Below, piece after piece: positions 1 through 6,650 of a stretch of 6,734 nt of DNA. Source of the stretch: a bacterium (GTDB taxonomy: Bacteria > Chloroflexota > Dormibacteria > Aeolococcales > Aeolococcaceae). Numbering within the stretch: the first letter of the stretch is position 1; each line of letters begins with the position of its first letter. The notes beneath the pieces are model-generated. The model made no database searches and was not told where the DNA came from. It saw nothing but the letters and a program-made list of their open reading frames with translations. The stretch lies in assembly GCA_021850405.1 (NCBI GenBank), contig JAJZMA010000063.1, forward strand, positions 1-6,734. Reading direction: 5' to 3'. The translations under genes and the position numbers were made by a program.

Positions 1-534
1 TTGCGTGTCATCTTCGTAGGCAGGCTCGAGAAGGAAAAGGGGGTCATGGATGCCCTTACTGCCATGATTGAGCTGCGCCATCTGGTAAAGGGTGTGTCTG
101 GAGTGATTGTCGGTGATGGTGGCAGGCGGGCGGAGGTTCGTTCCCTTGCCCGGCAGAATGGAATTTCTGTGCTGGGCAAGGTTTCACGGGCACGGCTGCT
201 CGCGGAGATGGCTTCTGCCAGTGTGCTGCTGATGCCATCCCATTACGAGGGACTCGGACTGGTGGCGCTGGAGGCAGCAGCGCTTGGAACTGTGCCGGTA
301 GGCTATGCGGTTCCCGGGCTTACCGATGCCCTTGATGGCACAGGCTTTGCGGTTACCCCATTCTCACCGCCAGCACTGATCAGTATGGCCCACAGTCTTC
401 TGACCGAGCGGCAGATGTGGGAAGAGCAGAGCAGGAAGGGGCAGGAAAAGGTTGAAATGGATTATAGCTGGGAAACCAGTGTCAGGGAGACAGTTGCTGT
501 ATACCGGCAGGCGCTTGGGCAGGCAAGCAGCTAG
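1..534 (+). CDS. GT-B fold glycosyltransferase, GT4-like, C-terminal part (5' end outside window)
   Basis: This is the C-terminal nucleotide-sugar-binding half of a retaining GT-B glycosyltransferase, which transfers a sugar from an activated donor to an unknown acceptor, probably at the inner face of the membrane. The fragment opens with [10 protein letters not shown] (residues 5-14 of the fragment), the usual first strand and loop of the C-terminal Rossmann domain. GDG follows at 39-41, and the E-x7-E donor-binding signature is [10 protein letters not shown], with acidic residues E83 and E91. A PGL loop at 105-107 and a helical tail follow. The family is usually about 350-400 residues, so roughly half is missing. 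The TTG at position 1 is therefore most likely an internal codon, not a start. It ends in TAG 29 bases before uvrB, and nothing in the neighbourhood reveals its substrate. Family assignment is firm; specificity is unknown. Confidence 0.88.
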   Translation: MRVIFVGRLEKEKGVMDALTAMIELRHLVKGVSGVIVGDGGRRAEVRSLARQNGISVLGKVSRARLLAEMASASVLLMPSHYEGLGLVALEAAALGTVPVGYAVPGLTDALDGTGFAVTPFSPPALISMAHSLLTERQMWEEQSRKGQEKVEMDYSWETSVRETVAVYRQALGQASS

Positions 535-563
535 CAGCAGGCGGGTATAGACTGTGTATCAGC

Positions 564-2675
564 GTGAAAGCATTTGAGCTAGTTTCCAGCTATTCTCCTG
601 CAGGCGACCAGCCAGTAGCCATAAAGCAGCTTGTCGAGGGAATTGGCAAGCACAAAGAGCAGGTGTTGCTTGGTGTTACCGGTTCCGGAAAGACATTTAC
701 CTGTGCAGCAGTGATTGCTGCCTTGCAGCGGCCAACCCTGATCATGTCTCCCAACAAGACCCTGGCCGCCCAGCTGTGGGCTGAATTCCGCGAATTTTTT
801 CCGCACAATGCGGTCGAATATTTTGTCTCGTATTACGACTACTACCAGCCCGAAGCGTACATCCCGAGGACTGACACATACATAGAGAAAGATTCCTCCC
901 GCAATGAAGAGATAGACCGGATGCGCAACAGTGCCACCCGGGCATTGCTTACACGACGGGATGTGATTGTCGTTGCCTCAGTATCATGCATCTATGGCAT
1001 AGGGTCACCTGAGTACTATCTTGGGCAGTCCCTGGAGCTGAAAACTGGAGCAATGCTTCGGCGTGACATCCTGTTGCGCAAGCTGGCAGATCTGCAATAT
1101 GCGAGGAATGACACTGACTTTGGGCGTTCCCGCTTCCGGGCGCGGGGGGACGTCATAGATATCCAGCCTTCCTATGAGGAGATTGGCACCAGAATCGAGC
1201 TGTTTGGAGACCAGATAGAGAGAATTCGCGACTTTGATCCTCTCACCGGTGAGATCCTGCGGGAACGTGATGAGATAGTTGTCTTTCCTGCAACCCATTA
1301 CGTGACTCCAGAGGAGCAGCGCAAGCGGGCCCTGGTTCAGATAGCAGCCGAGCTGGAGGAGCGGAAAGCTGAGCTGCTCTCGAAAGAGCGGCTTCTGGAG
1401 GCGCAACGACTGGAGCAGCGCACGCATTTTGATCTTGAGATGATTGAGCAGACAGGTACCTGCGCAGGTATTGAGAACTATTCGCGGCATCTGGCAGGGC
1501 GCGCAGCTGGGGAGCGACCCTTCTGCCTCTTTGATTACCTTCCGGAAGACACCCTTGTCATCATTGACGAGTCACATGTTGCTGTTCCCCAGGTTCATGG
1601 GATGCATGATGGCGACCGGTCGAGGAAGGTACCTCTGGTTGAGTACGGGTTTCGCCTGCCATCTGCCATGGACAACAGACCTTTGCGTTTTGATGAATGG
1701 CGCTCAATGCTCTGTGATGTTCTCTATGTGAGTGCAACCCCGGGACCGTTTGAGCTTGCACATGCGACCAATGTGGTGGAGCAGATAAACCGCCCCACTG
1801 GGCTTGTGGATCCGGTGGTGGAGGTGCGCCCTACAGCGGAGCAGATTGACAATCTGCTGGAAGAGGTGCGCCGCTGCACGGCGAGAAACCAGCGTACGCT
1901 GGTCACGACCCTTACCAAGAAGATGGCGGAGGATCTGACAGATTACCTGTGTGAGGTAGGGGTACGGGCCCGCTATCTGCACAGTGACATCGACACGCTG
2001 GAGCGGATAGCAATACTGCGGGAGTTGCGGCTGGGTTCCTTTGATGTGCTGGTGGGGATTAATCTGCTGCGCGAGGGGATCGACCTGCCCGAGGTGGCGC
2101 TCGTGGCGATACTCGATGCGGACAAGGAGGGTTTCCTGCGGGGCCAGCGCTCCCTCATACAGACAATAGGGAGGGCTGCCCGGAATGTGGATGGCAAGGT
2201 TCTGCTCTATGCAGATACCGTATCGGAGGGGATGCGGGCTGCCATGGAAGAGACAGAGCGCCGGCGCAATCTCCAGATCGCCTTTAACCGGGAGCATGGG
2301 ATAACGCCCACCACCATTGTGAAAGCGGTATCAGAGATGGAGATGGTGCGGGAAGAGGTGGAACTGCAGGGGCTTGCGGTAGCAGAGAGGGATGCACTTT
2401 CCCCTGCAGACCGGGACCGGCTCTGCAGGGATCTGGAGCGACAGATGCGCAAGGCGGCAGCCGAGCTGGACTTTGAGCGCGCCGCTGAGCTTAGGGACCG
2501 CATCGGGGCGCTTCGCTCAGGGAGCGATGGCGGAGAGGGCCCGGTACACTTGCGGGCGCAAGCAGCAGGAGCGGCAGAGCTGGCTGGAGCGGGAGACCCA
2601 CGGCGGCGGGAGGAGGGCGCACCCAGAACGGCTAGTGTGCGGAGTGCACGGAAGGGACGCCCTGTTGCCCATTGA
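564..2675 (+). CDS. uvrB: UvrABC excinuclease subunit B
   Basis: UvrB is the damage-verification helicase of nucleotide excision repair. It is loaded by UvrA, inserts a beta-hairpin between the strands and recruits UvrC. Visible motifs are the N-terminal PAGDQP (12-17), Walker A GVTGSGKT (37-44), the beta-hairpin region [20 protein letters not shown] (90-109), the DESH box (335-338), a helicase motif around [13 protein letters not shown] (498-510), motif [11 protein letters not shown] (533-541) and a UVR domain (about 616-651) that would contact UvrC. The GTG start matches the family N-terminus and no usable in-frame start lies just upstream. No good Shine-Dalgarno is visible; AGGCGGG at 539-545 is too far away. 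The protein has 703 residues against a usual 660-680. The last 52 residues, after the UVR domain, are Ala/Gly/Arg-rich, do not look like UvrB, and overlap a candidate ORF in another frame. The stop is 27 bases before radA. Identity is certain; the exact C-terminus is doubtful. Confidence 0.98.
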   Translation: MKAFELVSSYSPAGDQPVAIKQLVEGIGKHKEQVLLGVTGSGKTFTCAAVIAALQRPTLIMSPNKTLAAQLWAEFREFFPHNAVEYFVSYYDYYQPEAYIPRTDTYIEKDSSRNEEIDRMRNSATRALLTRRDVIVVASVSCIYGIGSPEYYLGQSLELKTGAMLRRDILLRKLADLQYARNDTDFGRSRFRARGDVIDIQPSYEEIGTRIELFGDQIERIRDFDPLTGEILRERDEIVVFPATHYVTPEEQRKRALVQIAAELEERKAELLSKERLLEAQRLEQRTHFDLEMIEQTGTCAGIENYSRHLAGRAAGERPFCLFDYLPEDTLVIIDESHVAVPQVHGMHDGDRSRKVPLVEYGFRLPSAMDNRPLRFDEWRSMLCDVLYVSATPGPFELAHATNVVEQINRPTGLVDPVVEVRPTAEQIDNLLEEVRRCTARNQRTLVTTLTKKMAEDLTDYLCEVGVRARYLHSDIDTLERIAILRELRLGSFDVLVGINLLREGIDLPEVALVAILDADKEGFLRGQRSLIQTIGRAARNVDGKVLLYADTVSEGMRAAMEETERRRNLQIAFNREHGITPTTIVKAVSEMEMVREEVELQGLAVAERDALSPADRDRLCRDLERQMRKAAAELDFERAAELRDRIGALRSGSDGGEGPVHLRAQAAGAAELAGAGDPRRREEGAPRTASVRSARKGRPVAH
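2402..2430. repeat. Inverted repeat inside uvrB (9-bp arms)
   Basis: CCCTGCAGA at 2402-2410 is the exact reverse complement of TCTGCAGGG at 2422-2430, with an 11-base spacer that itself contains CCGG twice and could extend the stem past a bulged C. It lies in the codons just before and at the start of the UVR domain. There is no T-run after it, so it is not a factor-independent terminator. Arms of this length at such spacing are expected about once in two windows of this size by chance, so function is not implied. Confidence 0.4.
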
Positions 2676-2709
2676 GCAGCGAGTCGCGGTACGGTTGCAG
2701 CTGTGGTAG
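2527..2709 (+). CDS. Candidate 60-aa Cys/His protein overlapping uvrB 3' end and radA start
   Basis: I do not recognise this product. It is an ATG-started frame of 60 codons ending in TAG. It overlaps the last 149 bases of uvrB in another frame and the first 7 bases of radA. The peptide is basic and hydrophilic, with Cys9, His25, His32, Cys38 and His41. The last two form a C-x2-H pair (RLVCGVHG, 35-42) that could bind metal together with Cys9 and a His, but no complete classical zinc finger is visible. By hand count, about 85% of its third codon positions are G or C, against about 56% for the uvrB frame over the same bases and about 73% in the preceding part of uvrB, which favours this frame as coding. 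AGGGAG at 2519-2524 sits only 2 bases before the ATG. The start lies in a 6-bp hairpin (2513-2527) that ribosomes translating uvrB would open, suggesting coupling. It could instead be a chance open frame, or the true uvrB C-terminus reached by a frameshift. Confidence 0.38.
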   Translation: MAERARYTCGRKQQERQSWLERETHGGGRRAHPERLVCGVHGRDALLPIEQRVAVRLQLW

Positions 2710-4085
2710 CAAAAAGGGCAGTCCAGACATTCTCCTGCATGGCATGTGGGCAGTTGCTGCCCAAGTGGGAGGGCCGGTGCCCGGCATGTGGCGCCTGGAA
2801 TAGTGTTGAGGCGGTCAGCCCGGTCGATGTACTTGCCACCATGCAGGCAAAAGGGGAGTCCCCCAGCCCCATCTCGCTGGAGGCGGCTTCGGGTGGCCCC
2901 AGGGAGAAGGTTGCCACTGGTTTTGCGGAGGCAGACCGGGTGCTGGGAGGTGGGCTTGTCCCAGGTTCGCTGCTGCTACTGGGGGGGGATCCTGGAGTTG
3001 GCAAGTCGACCCTTGCGCTCCAGATAGGACAGGGGGTATTTCGGGCAACAGGTCGTCCGGTGCTCTACTGCTCGGGGGAGGAGTCTCCAGCACAGCTGGC
3101 CGACCGGGCCCAAAGGGTTGGATGTGACATCGCCTCTCTCATGGTGCTGGACAGTGCAGACATAGATGCCATAACAGCCACCCTTGTGGAGAAGAAACCG
3201 CCGCTTGCGATAGTGGACTCGGTACAGACGGCACGGGCTCCCATGGCGGTGGGTGTGCCGGGTAGCCCAGCCCAGATCCGGGAGGCGATAGCTACGCTGC
3301 TGCCTGCGGCAAAGAAGAGTGGGGTGCCCATCCTGCTGATAGCGCATGTGACCAAGGATGGAGCCATCGCAGGGCCAAGGACGCTTGAGCACATGGTGGA
3401 CGTGGTGCTCTATTTTGAGGGTGAGCGGCATGGCGAGCTGCGTCTGCTGCGGGGAGTAAAGAACCGTTTTGGATCCACCGGTGAGCTGGGCGTCTTCAGG
3501 ATGTCAGGCAGCGGCATCGAGGAGGTAGAGGCCTCTGGCAAGGTCTTTTTCGACGAAGGCTCCATCCGGAGCAGTGGAAGTGCACTGACTGTTGTCCGGG
3601 AGGGCAGGAGACCGCTTGTGGTCGAGGTGCAGGCACTTACGGTCAAGTCGCCGTTTGGGCTCCCACGCCGTACCACCCAGGGGTTTGAGGCCAATCGGCT
3701 TCACCTGCTCCTTGCTGTCCTGGAGCGGAGGGCGGGGGTGAGGCTTAGTGATCTTGACGCGTATGTCAACGTGGTCGGCGGAATGAGGCTGGCTGACCCT
3801 GGCAGCGATCTGGCAGTTGCGCTGGCGCTGGTGTCGGCTCTCCGGGATATAACGCTAGCTCCGCGGCTTGTGGTGCTGGGGGAGGTGGGGCTTGGAGGAG
3901 AGGTCAGGCGGGTGCCGGAGCTGCGCAGCAGACTTGCAGAGGCAGCCAATCTGGGCATGGAATTTGCGATCATACCTGAGATCCAGAAGGGCGAGGCAGG
4001 TTCCATCATGCCTGTCATTGGGGTCACATCGGTGACCGCAGCGGTCACCGTCATGGCAGAGCCGGGCGCTTTTCGCAGTGGCTAA
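2703..4085 (+). CDS. radA: DNA repair protein RadA (Sms)
   Basis: RadA is a RecA-like hexameric ATPase that promotes branch migration and processing of recombination intermediates. The 460-residue length is normal for the family. Domains in order: a C4 zinc finger with Cys12, Cys15, Cys26 and Cys29; a RecA-type core with Walker A GGDPGVGKST (94-103) and a Walker B strand LAIVDS (168-173); the RadA-specific KNRFGSTGE motif (253-261); and a C-terminal Lon-like domain from about 300, with a GSDLAVALA segment (367-375) where RadA proteins lack the Lon catalytic serine environment. The GTG start puts the zinc finger at its usual distance from the N-terminus. No Shine-Dalgarno is visible, so translation probably depends on ribosomes finishing uvrB or the small overlapping frame. 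The gene is in the same reading frame as uvrB, separated by a single TGA. The TAA stop forms part of the next gene's ribosome binding site. disA, often next to radA, is absent. Confidence 0.98.
   Translation: MVAKRAVQTFSCMACGQLLPKWEGRCPACGAWNSVEAVSPVDVLATMQAKGESPSPISLEAASGGPREKVATGFAEADRVLGGGLVPGSLLLLGGDPGVGKSTLALQIGQGVFRATGRPVLYCSGEESPAQLADRAQRVGCDIASLMVLDSADIDAITATLVEKKPPLAIVDSVQTARAPMAVGVPGSPAQIREAIATLLPAAKKSGVPILLIAHVTKDGAIAGPRTLEHMVDVVLYFEGERHGELRLLRGVKNRFGSTGELGVFRMSGSGIEEVEASGKVFFDEGSIRSSGSALTVVREGRRPLVVEVQALTVKSPFGLPRRTTQGFEANRLHLLLAVLERRAGVRLSDLDAYVNVVGGMRLADPGSDLAVALALVSALRDITLAPRLVVLGEVGLGGEVRRVPELRSRLAEAANLGMEFAIIPEIQKGEAGSIMPVIGVTSVTAAVTVMAEPGAFRSG
4030..4050. repeat. Perfect 10-bp inverted repeat near the 3' end of radA
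   Basis: CGGTGACCGC (4030-4039) and GCGGTCACCG (4041-4050) are exact reverse complements around one central A. The repeat encodes the Ser-Val-Thr-Ala-Ala-Val-Thr-Val stretch of RadA (about residues 443-450). It lies 33 bases before the end of the radA stop codon's first base region and 46 bases before the downstream TTG start. No T-run follows, so it is not an intrinsic terminator. In RNA it could fold as a stable GC-rich hairpin; as DNA it resembles a dyad operator. The repeated Val-Thr codons may explain part of the symmetry. A function is inferred only from the length of the symmetry and its position before the PIN-TRAM gene. Confidence 0.55.
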
Positions 4086-4092
4086 GGAGGTG
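4084..4092 (+). promoter_or_regulatory. Strong ribosome binding site for the PIN-TRAM gene
   Basis: AAGGAGGTG matches the anti-Shine-Dalgarno sequence almost perfectly. Its GGAGG core ends 6 bases before the TTG at 4097, which decides that start over the internal ATG at 4130. Its first two bases belong to the radA TAA stop, so terminating ribosomes would sit on the site. Confidence 0.85.
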
Positions 4093-4096
4093 CAGT

Positions 4097-5368
4097 TTGG
4101 CTGAACCGGAGCACAGGAGTGCTGCTGTCATGAGAGCCAGGGCCATCTCCCGGCTGGTGGGGGCGATAGCGGGGATGGTGCTGGGGATCGTTTACGGCAG
4201 CTTCATCCTGAGCAACAACCCGCATGCTGCCATCTCAACCAATGCGAGTGAGGTGCGGGCGGCCCTGCTCGCCATGGGGGTGGCAGGGGCAGCCTCCATC
4301 TCGCTTGCTGCGCCGCGCATTTCTGTAGATCCTTTCATCTGGCTGCAAAAGACACTTGAAGAGGCCCCCCCTGCTGAACTGCTGGGAGGGGTGATCGGGC
4401 TCATTGTCGCCCTTGCCATCTCTGCCCTGACAGCAGTGCTGCTGGCAGATATCCCATGGGGGATTGGCTATCTTGTCTCGCTGGGAGTTGCCGCAGTCAT
4501 GATCTATGTGGGGGTGCGCACGGGCACCAGGCGTAGGGGGGTATTCCTGGAAGCGTTTGGACCGGCAGCCAGGGCGAGCAGTCAAAGCCTTGGCACCGAG
4601 CGACAGCAGGGCTCAGCCATGGAGGAGGACCATCCCATTGTGCTTGACACGAGTGCACTCATAGATGGGAGGGTGCTGGATGTGGCCCGGACCGGCTTCA
4701 TCCAGCGGCACCTTCTCATTCCGCACTTTGTCCTTGAGGAGACCCAGCAGGTTGCAGACTCCTCGGACCCTACCCGCAGGGCGAGGGGACGCAGGGGGCT
4801 GGACGTGGCTGAGGCACTTCGCAATGGCAAGTATGTGTCCTGCGAGGTGGTGGATATAACCTTCCCGGATGTCGCTGACGTGGACATCATGCTGCTTCGC
4901 CTGTGCCGGATGAGGGGTGCATCGCTTCTCACCCAGGACTACAACCTGAACCGGCTCGCTGCCACTGATGGTATCCGGGTGCTGAACATGAACGACCTGG
5001 CCAATGCACTAAAGCCTGCTGCAGTAAGCGGGGAGGTGATGGAGGTGTTTGTGGCCAAGGAGGGGCGGGAGCCGCGCCAGGGGGTTGGCTATCTGGAGGA
5101 TGGCACCATGGTCGTGATAGAAGAGGGGGCGAGCTACGTCAACTCTGTGGTTCCGGTGCAGGTGGTGAGTTTCCTGCAGACCCCATCGGGCAGGATGATA
5201 TTTTCCTCCCTTTACCGTGCTGGCATGCACAGTGTGCCAGGTGCAGGTGTTGCGGAAGCGGTGCTGGGTCACGTGCCGGAGCAGGGGTTGCCGGTTGGGC
5301 CGCAGCCACCGGAAGCGCAGGTCCGGCCGGCAAGGCGCACCTCCCGCAGGAAGCCTTCCGGGCAGTGA
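4097..5368 (+). CDS. Membrane-anchored PIN-TRAM domain protein, YacL type (probable nuclease)
   Basis: This protein joins a membrane anchor to a PIN-fold nuclease domain and a TRAM domain, which generally binds RNA. Four hydrophobic segments are visible at about 18-38, 55-73, 95-115 and 122-141, with the basic stretch RTGTRRR (141-147) after the fourth. The PIN domain runs from about 181 to 303: LDTSALIDGR (183-192) supplies Asp184, FVLEE (211-215) supplies Glu214/215, VDI supplies Asp263, and TQDYNLN (279-285) supplies Asp281. The metal-binding acidic set therefore looks complete, which predicts nuclease activity. TRAM spans about 312-371. A Pro/Arg-rich tail of about 50 residues follows, making 423 residues against the more usual 350-370. 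The TTG start is set by a strong ribosome binding site. The stop overlaps the ispD start (GTGA). YacL sits beside radA and ispD in Bacillota too. Family assignment is firm; the substrate is not known from sequence. Confidence 0.93.
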   Translation: MAEPEHRSAAVMRARAISRLVGAIAGMVLGIVYGSFILSNNPHAAISTNASEVRAALLAMGVAGAASISLAAPRISVDPFIWLQKTLEEAPPAELLGGVIGLIVALAISALTAVLLADIPWGIGYLVSLGVAAVMIYVGVRTGTRRRGVFLEAFGPAARASSQSLGTERQQGSAMEEDHPIVLDTSALIDGRVLDVARTGFIQRHLLIPHFVLEETQQVADSSDPTRRARGRRGLDVAEALRNGKYVSCEVVDITFPDVADVDIMLLRLCRMRGASLLTQDYNLNRLAATDGIRVLNMNDLANALKPAAVSGEVMEVFVAKEGREPRQGVGYLEDGTMVVIEEGASYVNSVVPVQVVSFLQTPSGRMIFSSLYRAGMHSVPGAGVAEAVLGHVPEQGLPVGPQPPEAQVRPARRTSRRKPSGQ

Positions 5369-6159
5369 CGTTTGGGATTATCGTTGCCGCCGGTGGAGAG
5401 GGGCAGCGTGCAGGAACCGACAAGCTCTGGGAGGAGCTGCTGGGAAAGCCCCTTCTATCCTATACACTGACTGCGGCAGCTGCTACAGCTCCCGCCATGG
5501 TGGTTGTAGCCGCTCCTCCTGCCCGTCACGCAGACATCCGTCACCTCTGGAACCAGGTCGGCGGGGATGATTTCCCACTGGAGCTGGTGCCTGGTGGCAG
5601 CAGCAGACAGGAGAGTGTGGGCCATGCGGTTGCAGCGATGGGGGAGGTGGATGTGGTTGTGGTGCAGGATGGCGCACGGCCGCTGTGCACAGCTGCCCTG
5701 CTGGTTGCAGCAGCGCAGCTCGCAAAGGAGCATGGGGCGGTAACAGCTGCTGTCCCGGTGGCCGATTCGGTTGCCTTTCTGGAGGAGGATGGCGCACTTG
5801 CATACCGTGAGCGCGAGGGGCTCTTCCTCGTGCAGACCCCCCAGGCTTTTGGCACCGGGCTACTCCGGCAGGCGCACGTGCGCGCGAGCAAGGAGGGCTG
5901 GGCTGCGGATGACGATGCGCAGCTGGTGCGCCAGTGTGGGCACAAAGTCGCCCTGCTTCTGGGTGCAAGGGAGAATATCAAGGTAACGTATGCGGTGGAT
6001 TTTGCAGTAGCTGCGGCACTGCTGGGACTGCAGGCGGGAGGAGAAGCTGCGCAGCGGTCCCCTGCGCCGGAGGCAGGCAATCAACCCCCGCTGCCGGGCG
6101 GCAGGGATGGCGACAGCAAATTTGGTACCACCAGAAAGCAGGACGGGCAGGAAAGTTGA
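5365..6159 (+). CDS. ispD: 2-C-methyl-D-erythritol 4-phosphate cytidylyltransferase
   Basis: IspD joins MEP and CTP to give CDP-methylerythritol plus pyrophosphate, the third step of the MEP isoprenoid pathway, in the cytoplasm. The CTP-binding loop is AAGGEGQRAG (8-17) with Arg15, followed by Lys20. SSRQESV (79-85), QDGARP (101-106), VPVADS (130-135), TPQAF (158-162), DDDAQLV (182-188) and IKVTY (205-209) match family motifs. By comparison with E. coli IspD, Lys20, Arg150 and Lys206 correspond to its Lys27, Arg157 and Lys213. The D-T-x-K element reads DSVA here, losing the Lys. The catalytic domain ends near 222. The remaining 42 residues are Pro/Gly-rich and resemble an interdomain linker, giving 264 residues against about 230 usually. 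The GTG start overlaps the previous stop by four bases (GTGA), and the TGA stop shares one base with the ispF ATG, indicating coupled translation. Confidence 0.95.
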   Translation: MTFGIIVAAGGEGQRAGTDKLWEELLGKPLLSYTLTAAAATAPAMVVVAAPPARHADIRHLWNQVGGDDFPLELVPGGSSRQESVGHAVAAMGEVDVVVVQDGARPLCTAALLVAAAQLAKEHGAVTAAVPVADSVAFLEEDGALAYREREGLFLVQTPQAFGTGLLRQAHVRASKEGWAADDDAQLVRQCGHKVALLLGARENIKVTYAVDFAVAAALLGLQAGGEAAQRSPAPEAGNQPPLPGGRDGDSKFGTTRKQDGQES

Positions 6160-6650
6160 TGGAAAGAGAGACCAGGATCGGGCAGGGGATGGATATTCAT
6201 CGGCTGGTGCCAGGGCGGGAGCTCTGGCTCGGTGGCGTAAAACTCTCCTTTACCAGAGGGCTCGCTGGCTACTCAGATGGAGATGTGCTGGCGCATGCAG
6301 CAACCGACGCCATCCTTGGGGCGGCAGGGCTGGGGGACATGGGCAGACATTTCCCTTCCAATGATCCCAGGTGGAAGGACGCAAGCAGCATCGCCATGCT
6401 TACCCGGGCCGCCGGCTTTGTGGCGGGTGGTGGCTGGCAGGTGGACTCCCTTCATGTGGTGCTGCTCCTGGAGTCGCCCCGTATCGCGAGCCACACTGCG
6501 CGGATGGAGCACAATCTGGCGGGTGCCATTGGTGCACCGGTTGCAGCAGTGAACATTTCATCAACGACTGCAGATGGACTTGGGCTCGTAGGCACCGGAG
6601 AGGGAGCCATGGCGTCTGCCGTCTGCCTCATATCCAGGGAGAAGCGATGA
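6159..6650 (+). CDS. ispF: 2-C-methyl-D-erythritol 2,4-cyclodiphosphate synthase
   Basis: IspF is a trimeric metal enzyme that cyclises CDP-methylerythritol 2-phosphate to methylerythritol cyclodiphosphate, releasing CMP, two steps after IspD in the MEP pathway. The 163-residue length is normal. RIGQGMDIHRL (6-16) supplies zinc ligands Asp12 and His14, and His46 in DVLAHAATD is the third. LGAAGLGDMGRHFP (53-66) and STTADGLGLVGTGEG (135-149) are family motifs. Three positions differ from E. coli: HSDGD is YSDGD (Tyr38), the acidic TEKLG residue is Asp139, and the GRGEG Arg is Thr146. ATG at 6159 is chosen because it overlaps the ispD stop (TGATG), follows AGGAAAG at 6149-6155, and places the zinc motif correctly. 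The frame is open further upstream, but that reads as an out-of-frame shadow of ispD. The stop overlaps the cysS start by four bases. Confidence 0.95.
   Translation: MERETRIGQGMDIHRLVPGRELWLGGVKLSFTRGLAGYSDGDVLAHAATDAILGAAGLGDMGRHFPSNDPRWKDASSIAMLTRAAGFVAGGGWQVDSLHVVLLLESPRIASHTARMEHNLAGAIGAPVAAVNISSTTADGLGLVGTGEGAMASAVCLISREKR

Noticed and set aside
1..3. TTG as the start codon of the glycosyltransferase
   Set aside because: The protein begins in the middle of a GT-B fold at the start of the second Rossmann domain, so the gene extends upstream of the window.
546..551. TATAGA as a -10 promoter element before uvrB
   Set aside because: No -35-like hexamer lies at 16-18 bases (523-528 is gcaagc; TTGGGC at 515-520 is too far), and the 29-base gap suggests continuation of the upstream transcript.
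535..563. LexA/SOS operator before uvrB
   Set aside because: No CTG-N10-CAG or GAAC-N4-GTTC type dyad is visible in the gap.
1453..1470. Overlapping palindromes CAGGTACCTG and TACCTGCGCAGGTA in uvrB
   Set aside because: A 14-base palindrome is expected about 0.4 times in a window of this size, and it lies in ordinary coding sequence.
1704..2297. 197-codon open frame on the - strand inside uvrB
   Set aside because: No recognisable domain, and it lies entirely antisense to conserved UvrB helicase motifs.
2207..3004. 265-codon open frame on the - strand across the uvrB-radA junction
   Set aside because: It is Ser/Ala/Arg-rich low-complexity peptide lying antisense to well-conserved uvrB and radA; typical shadow in GC-rich DNA.
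5349..5359. GGAAGCCTTCC mini-dyad just before the ispD start
   Set aside because: Five-base arms around one base are common by chance and no T-run follows.
5934..6158. N-terminal extension of IspF in the upstream open frame
   Set aside because: IspF normally starts a few residues before the R-I-G-x-G motif; the extension is an out-of-frame reading of ispD, and the ATG at 6159 couples with the ispD stop.
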